In this document: positions 13,319-27,200 of the stretch, in pieces
How the letters are laid out: every line of letters starts with the position of its first letter
Position numbering within the stretch: the stretch's first letter is position 1
From: Bradysia coprophila
Lineage: Eukaryota > Arthropoda > Insecta > Diptera > Sciaridae
Direction: 5' to 3'
NCBI RefSeq assembly: GCF_014529535.1
Contig: NW_023503656.1
Span: 1 to 64,000 of the forward strand
DNA length: 64,000 bases
The notes under the pieces: model-generated
The model's database searches: none
The model's input: only the letters and a program-made list of their open reading frames with translations
Told to the model about the DNA's origin: nothing
Made by a program: the position numbers and the translations under genes

Positions 13319-14752
13319 ATGAGTCTATGCAACTACAATCGGGATGCTGGGCATAACAAATTTACATACACAAATGTAGAGTTTGACAAGAGATTCATAC
13401 AACAATATTCTAATATATGTACATCTGTTTTGACTCACAGAGATTCTACACTTCGTTCTATTATTCCCTAAAATGTATAGAGATTTTATTACCTTGTTTT
13501 CATTGAATTTATGTACTGTTTTATATTCATAAATCGCATAATATGGAAAATTATGGGGTTCAACTTTCTTTCATTACATTTCATGTATGCAATATGTACT
13601 TTTGGTACGACGAAGTGGTAAGAAAAGAACATATTTTAATGTGTACACCAAGGCACACAACGAAGAAAGCTTATCCAACCCAGCATGATGGTTTATTATT
13701 ATTCTAAAACATATATTAAATGGATCCAGGAGGCAATATTCGAGAGATAGAGAGACATGACTCTTAAGTGCTTCCAGCTTCATATTATTATTATCATCAT
13801 CGAGGATAGTTAAGACATTTTAACTCCCCACATGCTTTAGTGCATCCGAAAAGTTTATGTCTTACCTTATAAGGGAAAAATCTTTCCTACGATACGACAC
13901 CATTTAAGTTCCATTTGGATGGGTTTACTGTGTATTGAAAGTCTTCTCTTCCCGGATGCAGTTTATTTATGAGCTACAAAAGTTTTCTTCGTTGTCCCTT
14001 TATCTCTATATTTATACCTATATTTATATGACATACTCATGTAACCGAAATTCGATATGTTACATACATTTTGGGAAATGTATGTACGCCGCTATGATGT
14101 TCGTTTGCTTGACTTTTGATCTCCTTGAAAAGTTTTTAAAGAAAATCCTAGCCCATAAATCGTTTAATCCTCACATATAACGTACAACTAATCCTCAGTC
14201 ATTACAGGTATAAATTAAAGTTCCATCTATTTTCTGCAGTCACAGTCCACCCCTCTTCTTGTGTTTTACTCTTACGACGGCATGGATATAGACGTTTTAC
14301 TACTTTCACATTTCATTTATTACTACTGAAGAGCTCCATTTCAGTTTTACATTGTAGGACAGCAACAGCAACAACAAAAAAAATAAAACTGTTTTTCTAG
14401 TCATTAATGGAATTACCTGACATATATTCAGGATTTTCGAAAAGAATGATGCGAAGGATGTATGCTGAACACGGATGTGTAAATGTACGGAAAAAGGGAA
14501 TTTATTTTTAATGATTATTAATGCTAATTAGGAAGTCTTTCTACTTTGAAACAGAGTGAATTGTAAGTATTGTACTTTCACTTGTAGAGTTGAATGGAAG
14601 GAGTTAATGATTGGACAAAAAAGTTCTGACCGCGTCAAAGTTTGCAACTGAACGACCCAAACAATTTCCCAATAACTTTTAAAACAATGAAGTGGTTGGA
14701 AACGCACAGTGCGAACAGTCTTAATTCAATTTTGCATTTTGTTTTCTTTCAG

Positions 14753-15208
14753 TTCTACGCGAAGATTTTCGTTTAGAGCCACAAAATACGAGAGTTGCAC
14801 AAGGTGAAACGGCGTTGATGGAATGCGGTCCACCTAGGGGCTCACCAGGTGAGACACAGCTTCAAGCTATTCGGAGTGCTGGTTATTTTAATTTTGAAAC
14901 GATTTTCCTTTTAGAACCACAAATCACGTGGAGGAAGAATGGACAAACAATGGATTTGACTAATTCAAAGAGGTGAGTGCTTCACTTTCTTCTCAATTTC
15001 CTTTTTTCTTCGTTTCATGTTTGTTATCCTAATTGTTCCCATCAATAATCGTCTTTTGTATTGTTTTTCAAATATAGAGTGCGCATCGTTGACGGTGGTA
15101 ATCTGGCTATTCAAGATACCCGACAAACTGATGACGGTCGATATCAGTGCGTCGTTCGTAACATTGCTGGGGTGCGTGAAAGTTCTGTCGCTTTCTTGAA
15201 AGTACATG
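14753..15208 (+). CDS. robo2: robo2 exons for Ig domain 2 (three exons)
   Basis: Exons 14753-14848, 14915-14972 and 15078-15208. Core cysteines lie in ALMECGPP and YQCVVRN; the F-strand signature is [16 protein letters not shown] is a strongly conserved Robo Ig2 segment. Introns are only 66 and 105 bp. Splice phases close exactly. Confidence 0.93.
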
Positions 15209-18200
15209 GTAAGAATAACTTGGTGTACAAGAAACTAAATGCATTCGTATGACCTGGAATGTTTCCTTCTCAGTTAAACCGTTTTTGATACGAGGCCCGC
15301 AAAATCAAACTTCGGTAGTTGGAAGTTCCGTAACATTTCAATGTCGTGTCGGTGGTGAACCCTTACCAGATGTTTTGTGGCGAAGAAGTGCTTCCGGTGG
15401 TAATATGCCCTTAGGTAGGTGGACTTATCCGTGAGATAAAAAAAAAATTGTCATTTATCTCTTGTCGAATGGCTTAATTCCATTTCGGTATTTAATTACG
15501 AGTGTAACATTATACAGTCTTCGACATTTTAAAAGTCTCACTGTCAAATTTTTCTGAGAATTTCGTTGTATCATTGCGAATTCACAATGACATTCTTTGA
15601 AAAAAATGACAGTGAGACATTTGAAGTGTCGAAGACTGTACATATGCATAATAGAAATGTGTAAACGGATAAAATGTTTGCTGTGAGCGACACTAATAGT
15701 AGATTACAGCAGAGCCTATGTAAATGAGTGCATGTACATGTATGCGATGAGAATGTAAATGAAATAGGGGATGGAATTTGTTTATGTATTGTCCGTTGAC
15801 AAGTGGATCGCCACCGGTTTTGAGGGGGTTTTGATTTTTGTTTTTTACATGTTGCCACACATTGTTGACAAATTCAAGATTATTTATTTACGAAGGTTAC
15901 GCTGATTGCTTAGTGAAAAAAGACTTCACCTAGCACAAATTAAACGACCTTAGACATATTTGACATTGCAATGTGAGCAACATAGCGAAAATTAATTTCA
16001 AAACCCCCCGAAACCCCGTGCTTCCACCTACATAAAAAACACGAACCGAACGAGCCAATCTCAATTTATTTACATGTTAGGTTTTTCGATGATTTACATG
16101 CTATGCGCGATCATTTACATGCTCTGGTCGGAAATTTTTCGATGATTTTCTTTATGTTTTGACTTCTCACAAACCACGATATAAATTGGAATTTACGCAG
16201 GCAAAACTATTTTTTGGTATACGTGCCATCGATACAATTAAGAAAACACTAAAATCACAACTGAATTTATAATTTGAAACAACAAAATCAAAAATTGTTT
16301 ACTGAAACTGAGAATGACAACAATAAAGAAGTCAAGTAAATATCGCCAAAATGGCAGACACTACCGATGCCTACTAAATGAAAATGCAATTTTAGTGCAA
16401 AATGTTTAGAAGTGAAAAGGCTCCGAAATGCTACTTTTATGCAAAATTATTTCGTAGTTTTCATCTTAGACAATATAAATACAACGCACAGGATGCCTAC
16501 TACACATTAAAGAACAGTACAGAAGATCCTATGTGAATGAGTAATACATGTGTGCGCACACATGTATTACTCATTTACATAGGCTCTGCTGTAATCTACT
16601 ATTATTGATAAATGACTGCTTGTGTGTGTATCCGGCGCTAACATTTATATATTTGCATATGCGTGGGAGGAACAAACATATAAGTCAGCGGTGGAATATT
16701 ATTTGCCATGTTTTGCCGAAATAGAGGCGTGGAAGCTTGACAATCGGATTCAGTTAATTAAAGTGATTTTGAAATGTTCAAATGTTCATTTTTAGGACGT
16801 GTACAAATCTTAGAAGATCGTAGCTTGAGATTGGATGGCGTCACATTGGATGACATGGGCGAATACAGTTGTGAAGCAGATAATGCTGTCGGTTCAGTTA
16901 CAGCAACTGGAACGCTTTCCGTTCATTGTAAGACTATCGAAAAGGTTTATTTGTCATTTGTTCTGACCGAAAAGCATTCTTTCATCAACAGCTCCACCCA
17001 AATTCACTGTAAGACCAAAAACACAAATTTCCGAAATTGGTAAGGAAGCCCTGTTTGAATGTCAAGCTTCTGGTTATCCAAAGCCAACGATATTCTGGTC
17101 GATTGAGGGAAATCGAACACTCATGTTTCCTGGTATGAAATATGGAAATGTTGAAATTTCCATCACACCTGAAGGTCGTAGCGTCCTATCCATATCGAAG
17201 GTGCAACGATACGATGCGGGTAAAATTATTGTATGCAGTGCAGTGAACAGTGTTTCGTCCGTAAGCAGTCGTGTCGTATTGTCGTTAAATCCACAAGACG
17301 ATCGACCACCGCCAATCATAACATTGGGTCCAACCAATCAGACATTACCTTTGAAATCGGTTGCGGCCTTACCATGCAAATCGATTGGGAGTCCTACTCC
17401 TATTATCTCGTGGTATCGCGATGGTATTCCTGTTATTTTATCGGAACGTATTACCCTCTCCGAAGATGGCACTTTGACAATTACCGATCTTAAAAAAGAT
17501 GACGATGCTGGATTGTATACTTGCGTAAGTGATTATCGGCTATATCGTTTTAGGTCGAATTAATTTACGATTTGTGTGTTTGTTTCTGACCTTCAGGTCA
17601 GCAGTAGTAGGAGCGGAAAGTCAACTTGGAGTGCGTATTTAAAATTGGAAATGCCGACAAATCCAAACATAAAATTTTATCGTGCACCCGAACCAACAAC
17701 ATTCCCTGGACAGCCTGGTACATTTTTTTTATATTCTTTATATCTTGTAAACCTCACCAACCTCACAACACATTCACAATTCATTTCTCGTCCAGAATTT
17801 TCAGTTAATTTTATTTTGTGAAACTTTCTTTGATGCTCATTGACCCAGAATCGCCCTCTAAAGTGCTCCATTGTGTGGATAAATAAATAAATGAGAATAT
17901 CGTGTCCATAAAGTGTTTAGTGATAACATGTTTTACTCAATTATAAAGTAACACAGAGAACACATTTCTCCAGCCACCCAAAAATTCCACTAATTTAATT
18001 TAATGAAACATACATTCCGAGCCACTCGTACCCGTAACCAGTTTTAGTCGAAATGTTCATATTATCGTCTATACACATCAGCTAAACAACAAATAAATTT
18101 TACCCACAGGAAAACCGCAAATTGTTGAGAAAACAGAAAATGGTGTGACAATCGCATGGACTCGAAGCAATAAAGTTGGCGCATCCAGCCTTCTTGGTTA

Positions 18201-21200
18201 TACGGTGGAAATGTACGGTAGAAATGATACAGATGGATGGCTGCCAGTTGCTACTCGTTTACAAAACACCACTTACACACAAATTGGATTAACAGCAGGC
18301 ATTAGCTACTATTTTGTTGTCAGAGCTGAAAATAAACATGGTTTATCGATGCCCAGCCAATTGAGTGAACCAATTTTGGTCGGAATGGTGAGTGGATTTC
18401 AATTAATTGAATTTTATTTGAGGTATGGTATACATAAACATAATGTAATGTACCGACTATACATGGTCGCTGTATGTATGTATGTGACTGCATTAGATGT
18501 CATTTTATTTTAAGTTTTATTGAACTTTAATTGGATTCGATTTAAAAAGTAAATTCTATTTTAAACGCAGTGGATATAGGACAACATTTCGGTGATTTTT
18601 TTAAATTGCGACCCAAAACGAATTTTGTAGACAGTTGGAATTCATGACGATTTCAAATTTTGTATTTAGCGATAGGTATTTTCCATGAAAGACTCTATAC
18701 AGTAGTCTTGATCCTCCTTTGAAAATAGAACAAAAGACAATATTCCGCCAACTTCATCCCATTATTTCACCTTTCCATACTGCCTTTTGAACGTTGGACA
18801 CGATTACTGTAATAAATCAGGTTGACCACATGCTATGCAAGTCATCCTTTATTATATGGGACCTGGATACAATAAAGGATCAATTAAAGTCACATTCATA
18901 AATCATCTCTCTTTCCCGAGACCGACTTTTATTCTTGCTACATTTTTTCCCCTCCTCATCCTCCTCCTTTCTTCGTCATTGGAAAACTAAAAACCATTTT
19001 ATTACAACTCTTTTCTATTTATTTCAAGCACTGCACTAAGTATTTGTGTAATTTTCTATTTCTGTTCTGTATTTTATTATAGAGCAAACGGAATATACCA
19101 CTTGATAAAACAAACAAAAAATTCCTCTTTCATCTCTCTCGCTCTTCTATGTGTCTGCCTTTCTTCGTTTGTTTGTAACCCATTCTGCTATTCTTCTTGT
19201 GTTTGTGCAATCAATTTAATTAATTTACTTACCCCCAACGGAGGGTGCTTTATTCTACCCATAACCAACCTCAATGCGAACTCGCTTTTACATTCATTAT
19301 ATTCTTACCAGAAATATTATGCGAAGTGAACTTTCCATTTCCCTGATTTTATACTTTGACTGTACCGAACTAGTATGATAGACAAATATGATGATGATGA
19401 ATGTCATTACACAAACACTAAAACGGACTGTTACTTGTGGAGCGTCCGTTGTACCGATATTTATTGTAGTGTTCCCTTCTTCATTTAAATTATTCTTGTT
19501 TTTAACGTGAAAAGAGTAGACACGGAATTTCAGTTTCAGTCTGCTGAAAACAACAATAACCGAATGAAAAATATTAATTTTTATTTCAATCGTCTATTGA
19601 ATAACAGAATGAGTTCAACATTGGTTTGGATTTGAGTGAAGCTCGTGCAAGTCTATTATCTGGGGATGTTGTTGAACTTACCAATGCGACATCAACGGAG
19701 CCAACCAGCATGAAACTTGTGTGGGAGGTCAGTGATTTCTTTTTTATGAACAAATATTTATATTTTACGTGGTTTCATTGTGCCGGATATTTCAATCTAA
19801 TCTAATTCAATAAATGGAAAGAAATTGTGTATTTTAATCAAAGTTCTCATAATGCTAATTGATTTCGCAAATTGTATCTGATGTCTCGTTTTGAATAGTA
19901 TTACAGTTCTGTTAAAAAGTCAAAATATAAAATTGGCTATGTATCCAACAGTGACTGTGCTGTACTATGCATCATCTGAAAATGATCATTCACAGCACAC
20001 AACCACAATCAATTCCATTCGTATATTGTCAATGAAATTAATTAAATTCTGAAAACATTTTCCGAACATAGATAATCAATGGAAAATATGTTGAAGGCTT
20101 TTACATATATGCTCGACAAATTGATTCAGCAAATGAAACGTATAAAATGTTGACCGTATTGAATGGTGGCGGAGCGTCTACGTGTACTGTTACCTCACTC
20201 CTGAAATATACACTTTATGAATTTTTCATCGTGCCATTTTACAAAACTGTCGAAGGCAAACCATCAAATTCACGGATATCTCGAACACTAGAGGATGGTA
20301 AGTTTTTGTTTTATTGCTTTAAAATTGTACCTTTTGTCTCGAATTTAATTAAAATTACATTGGCATATCATTGTCCTATTTAGTAATTATCGATTGCATA
20401 GTAAATTATGGACGCAACAGCACAGAATTTCTCATTAAATTTATGCCTTTTGTGTTTTGATTATTATAGTACCAAGTGAGCCACCTTCGCATATGGAAGC
20501 TTTATTATTGAATTCTTCTGCGGTTTATTTGAAGTGGAAACAACCTGCTATGCCAGCTCATAATGGTGAGTGGATTTTAGTTTATATTTTCATTGTGTTT
20601 TGCATTTAATTAAAATGTTGGGGTTTCGTCCGTAAAATCAAATAAGAGAAATTAATTAGGATACAAACAACAGAATTCGCCGATACTTTAGTATAGACCT
20701 TTAGTACACTGCTCGCAATTGAAATGAAATGATTTGAAGAGTAATTTCTTTCGATGTTCCAATTGGTTTTAATATATTGTTTAAGATTCTGTAATAGAAC
20801 GTTATTAGAACGAAATAAAAAGAACACATGCCACATTGAACAATAATGTATGCTTTGAAAATCCTTACATCTTACATCCACCCAAATAATTCCAACCACT
20901 TTCTGTTGCATATTAGGACTTTTGTCATAGTATTGAGATTGAGCACCACTGATATTAATCACTATTCACCTCGATGATATGTATGCAAATACCATTTTCT
21001 TCCGCTTATGCTAAACAAACAACAATTCTCTATTACATTGCATACACAAAAAAAAGAAAAAGAAACATTTCCAAATGTTTCCCGTCTAACTGCTGGCACT
21101 CAACATAATGTAACTTTAAATAAAACATAAATCCCAGGAAAGAGGGAACCCTTTCACTGAATTATTAATTTGCATTATCTGATGAAATTCCGTCATTTCA

Positions 21201-24200
21201 TTTTAAACATCCCTTTCATCTGTTTTATTTTCTTCCTATGTTTACGCAGGTATTCTAATATCGTACAGTATTATCGTGCGTGGCATTGACATCAATCTGA
21301 ACAAATCACGAGTCCTGACAAATGTAACGATAGAGGCAAGCACACCGACCCTATTGCTAGCCAATTTAACAGAAGGCGTCACCTATACAGTTAGTGTGGC
21401 TGCTGTCAATAATGCTGGCATTGGACCATATAGTTCACCGGCTACACTGCGTTTGGATCCGATTACGAAGCGGTTGGATCAATCGTCGTCACACAGGTTT
21501 GTTTTTGTTTTGGAATATAATCAAATTATTTAACGGATTAAAGTACGAAACTGTTGGAAAGAGAACGTCATTATCATTATCAATGAGTAAAGTGTTCCAC
21601 CTATTTATTACCGACAACGCTGTGCAGTATATAAACTCACAATGATGGCATATATCCATTTTCCTTTATGTACCTTCAGACGAACATTTATGATAACATT
21701 GTAATAAACGTATCAGATGACACAAAGTGTTCATCAACGAAGATATTGAGCGAGAACAGAGCGGCGACTAACGCGCCATATTACCTATTTTTTTCGTTTT
21801 TGTGTTTCTCTTCTTCTTTTTTTTTTTTTAATAAAAAACGAACATAAAAAATGCGAGAAGAAAGAAAAGATTCATAAATCATAAATTCTTTTTCAGATAT
21901 CCCATAAATCATAACCATATGGATGATTTCCTAACGCAGCCTTGGTTTATAGCCCTATTATGCACAATTTTGGTTGTTATGATTTTAACATTCTTCGCGA
22001 TGGTGTTTGTTAAGCGGAAGCATATGCTGATGAAACAAAGTGCGCTCAGTTCAATTAGAGGTAAGTTCATTTGTTGTTTCTTGTTTAGAAGTCCTGATTC
22101 ACGATTCCATGAAAAGGGTGTCACTATCACTAAAAGTGAAATTATTAGGAAATTACAGATCGAATGTAGTTTCTCTCGTTGTAGTAGAAGTAGTTTTAGT
22201 AGACAATTCGCTAACAGAATAAATAAAAAAACATCAAAGCGAAAAAATAAATCGGAAAATTGTTGAACGTCAAATCCACTGTTGCAAGAAGCACGTGTAG
22301 TCTCAACAGCGATTTAAAAAATCAAAGCTTTTGCATAAATTTGAAATAGGAAATTCAGCATCAATTACGCAATATTACAGCCATGCATTTCTTTTGTAGT
22401 TCCTTCATTCCATTTTGTACACATATTATTCAGTCTGAATATTCTACCTGATGGATTCCGTAGCGCTTTTCTACAAATATTGATGTAATAATTAGATTAT
22501 GATATCTGTGCGGTCCCACGTGCATACAACATATCGTCATGCATAAATATGTTAACCATAAATAAACAAATTGAGAGGGTTGTGTTCAAGGGCATAATTA
22601 TGTGTATGTTTACTACCCTTTAGATGTATCATGCCATCAACTTTATACGACCGAATTTTCAAAACACAAAGAAAACATGAAAAAAAAGAGGACAAAAACG
22701 AAAAAGCTCAACCAACCAACGAACTTCTATTATAATTTTCAATTCTTCATGTTTTGTTGTGTTGCTTATTTTCTTTTCCGCCGTGGTTTATTTAGATTTT
22801 ATATGCGCCATGGGTAATTATGTGATAGGACCGATGATTTGCCTGCAAATATTTGCCTTATGGATGATGGTTATTATGATTATGAATGGTTTTGGGTTGA
22901 TTATGAATATTTAGGCACAAAATTGGGGTTAATTGTGATTTTGGTTGCTTACTTGTGTATCGATACTGTTGCAGGCGGATGTTATGGAAAGTTTTATCAC
23001 AGTAGATGAACTTTTTGTTTTGGCAAGATTGCGACCTATGAATCATGCGGTGTGTAATTATCAATGAGAATTGAAATCTATCTCTTGTTACATAGTTCAA
23101 AGGTGTTAAGAGGCATCGGTGCTGGTAGACTACATTTGTGCGTTTCATATTTTGTTTTAGAAGATATTTAAAAAAAGATAGATTGGGTTGTAGCAGTTTC
23201 ACCTGGCTAATCCTGAGGCAGGGTAACAGTTTCAAGCAAAGTGCTTTGAGTGACAGCTTCCAAATAGAGTACTATTTTGTATGAAATTTTGTCCAGATTT
23301 TTGCAAAATTTGTTTAAGACACTGTCCCGTTTCTGTACTATATCTAGAGTACCACTCATGCTTGAAGTGCATTGTAAACATAGCTAACGCCGACCCGTAC
23401 GAAACACCTATTCGTATCAAAAACCTTTAATGTGAAACTCTTCATTTCTCTTACTTCATTTTCTTCTCTGCTGAAAAACTATTCTTCCTTTTAAATCACT
23501 TACATTATCCACTCTTTGCCTTGTTATCATATACAATTAAATTGCCGGAGGCAATATAGACAGCCCCGTACGAAGTCAAATTTCATAAATTCCTATTTAA
23601 ACAGCTATATACGGCTATATTTACCTATATTTCACTGTAAATAAACATTTCACAGAGGAATATGCTATTATATAGCTCTATATGCCTGTATATATAGATG
23701 TCCATATATGGAATCCCTGAAACCCCTCACACTTAACACATTATTTCCATGTTAACAGAAACTCTCTAAGCATCATTTTTCCCACTTTATATCACTTTTA
23801 CTAAAATCCAATATGGCCGCCGGCAGCCATTTTGTTAGGAGACCGGAAATAGTACCGACGCTTTACATTCGTTAATACCTAAAAAAAATTCATGAAATTC
23901 GGTCAAAATTTACTCGAGATATTGTCAAAATACACCACGTTCACTGTACTTCCGAGTAGCCAGATAAGAGCTCACTCCAAGAGACCTAGCTCACGCTCCG
24001 GAGAACATAATTTCATAAAAAAATTTTTCCTTGATTGGTACGGTCAATACCTATCTAATAAAGCTAAAACAGACGAAATATGTTCAAATGTGGCCGACCT
24101 ACAAGCAAAAACTGCTTGCCGCCCTGTGCCTGTTCCACACCAAGGGGTCTAACTCACGAGTCGGTCATCCGATTTCCATAAACTTTTTTTTTGTCGATCG

Positions 24201-27200
24201 GTATTGTAAATACCTTTTATTTGACGTATCACTTACAAGTTTAACGTTTAAATGTCCGGAGATATCTTCGAAAAACCGTAAAGCACTTATTGGGCCACAG
24301 CTCGGGAGGGGTCGATCCAAAATCACTCATCTTCGAACTTAGCCTGTCTTTTGACATTACCAAACGGGAAAAAAAAGAATTTTCAAAATCGGATGCGTTT
24401 TACTCAAGTTATCGTGCAGACAGACAGACGGACAGACGGACATTTTTTTTTTCGCGGATTTGGCATCTCTAGACAACCACAATAGGTTTCCCCTTACTCA
24501 GGGAGTCCAATTCGACGTGTTACAAACGTATGCGTAAACCTATAAGACCCCAGTACTTCGTACGGGTCTAAAAAGTCAACATATTCGTGGTTGTTATTGT
24601 CGTCATACATTCTTCAAAACGGATTCTGGTGAAAATAAATTAGTGACAACAAAATACGAAACGCGCAAATGTAGGCTGAAATTTTAGCTAAGAAGCGCTG
24701 CCTCTCTGAGAAAAATCTGGTGAAACTAAAATCTTACGAACTATACGAGATTTAACTAGGTCCCATTTGTTGGGTGGGTCAAATCCCTTGACTGTCTGAA
24801 TAGATGTTGGATTGGTAATGATTTATTGGTTGATTAAGAAGAACTACTAGAACGGTCCAAATCTCTCATTAATAATTTAATTCTGTTTTGTTTTACTGAA
24901 AATCTTTGTAAAGTCTTGAGATGTTATAAAACGGTACTAATTTTTGATTCACAACTTCATTTTCTGTTACTGGCCTGGTTTTATGCTCATATTAGACCGT
25001 TAATGTCTATAAAATGATGAATGCCTCGGTGTGTTTGGGACTAAACCTATCTTGCCCGTTTCTCTTCTATATACTTATTGAAGAGTATAATCTGAAGTGA
25101 ATCATAACTCGCTGATCCATGAAGCAATCGTCTACGGATTATCTGTGCAAGAAAAGAAATTTCGTCCATTGATCCATCGTTCACTCAGAGTCTCAGCGTC
25201 AGTTTCTCACCATATTCAAGACTTCAACCGAGCTAAAACAGAACAATGAAGACCACGAAAGAAGGGCCATATACTAAGTCCAAGTACAGTCAAATCCGCG
25301 TAAAAACGCAAGAGCGAATTAAACAAAAACAAAAAATTGTCCGAGTCTCGTTTATCCCTAGAGTACCTAGAGACACCGTTTCGTTCCGCTAAATTCAAAA
25401 ACTTCGGAGTTCATCCTTACAATTCCCGTGAAATGTAAAGTGAAGACAAACACATTGGGGAACTCATCAGGGAGTGTGGTAGTTTTTCAATTTATATGCG
25501 TTCTACGGTAAGGTGGATAAAAGGAAAAGGATCAAAGGAAAAAGCACGATTAGAAAAACACAAGATCAGTAAACGTAACAATAGTCACCAATCGTTTGCG
25601 AACCATTACCCAACATTTTATTGAAAAACTATAAAAATATAACAAAGAATAAGAATAAAATACCGCAAAGATCGTGGCGAAAAAAGTTTCAAATTTGGGC
25701 CCTTCGACTAAGGCCGCTACTCAACCCTAAGTATTTTTTGCACATAAATCGAGTAAATATCATCCGATTTTGCTAGTTTTTGTTTCATTTGAGAGATTAT
25801 TGAATGCCGAATAGAATGATGGCAAAAAAAGTTTCAAATTTGGCCCTTGGACTAAGGCCGCTACTCGGCCCTAAGTGTTTTTTGCACATAAATCGAGTAA
25901 ATCTCATCTGATTTTGCTAGATTTAGTTTTTTATGGAAGGTAATTGAATACCGAAAAGAACGTGGCGAAAAAAGTTTCAAATTTGGCCCTTGGACTAAGG
26001 CCGCTACTCGGCCCTAAGTGTTTTTTGCACATAAATCGAGTAAATATCATCCGATTTTGCTAGTTTTTGTTTCATTTGAGAGATTATTGAATGCCGAATA
26101 GAATGATGGCAAAAAAAGTTTCAAACTTGGCCCTTGGACTAAGGCCGCTACTCGGCCCTAAGTGTTTTTTGCACATAAATCGAGTAAATCTCATCCGATT
26201 TTGCTAGATTTAGTTTTTTATGGAAGGTAATTGAATACCGAAAAGAACGTGGCGAAAAAAGTTTCAAATTTGGCCCTTGGACTAAGGCCGCTACTCGGCC
26301 CTAAGTGTTTTTTGCACATAAATCGAGTAAATCTCATCCGATTTTGCTGGATTTAGTTTTTTATGGAAGGTAATTGAATGCCGAATAGAATGATGGCAAA
26401 AAAAGTTTCAAATTTGGTCCCTTGGACTAAGGCCATTACTCGGCCCTAAGGGTTTTTTGCACACAAATCGAGTAAATCTCATCCGATTTTGCTAGTTTTT
26501 GCTTCATTAGAGAGATAATTGAATGTCGAATAGAATGATGGCAAAAAAAGTGTTAAGTTTGGGCCCTTGGACTAAGGCCGCTACTCGGCCCTAAGTGTTT
26601 TTTTGCACATAAATCGAGTAAATCTCATCCGATTTTGCTAGATTTAGTTTTTTATGGAAGGTAGTTGAATACAAAGAGAACGTGGTGAAAAAAGTTTCAA
26701 ATTTGGGCCCTTCGACTAAGGCCGCTTTGTGGCCTTATGTGGTTTTTGCTCATAAATCGAGAATATTTCATCAAACTTTGCTTTGTTTCGTTTGACAGAT
26801 AATTCAATACCGAAAGAAAATTGATAAAAAAAGTTGTAAATTCGGATTCCTAAAATTACATCGAATTTTTTTTTTATACTTGAGAATTACTTCGTACGGG
26901 CTTTTGTAATTGCGCTAAGCGCAATTTTAAAGATGAACACTTACAGTTAATTTGCAAAAATAGGCAATAATGTCAAGTACGCAATAAGGTTACGGAAGCA
27001 CTTTGATAACGGACGAATAAGGGTTACGGGCTTATTAGGGCTACGGTCGTATAATGGTTTCGGTCAAAATAGGTTTACGGGGCTCAGTCGCAGCAAACGC
27101 TCCGACTGTTCTGATGCCTTATTTCGTCACATTTCAATACATTTTTAATCATAGTGAACGTGTTATGTACGGTGTATTTGTTTTTGTAAACCCCATGACT

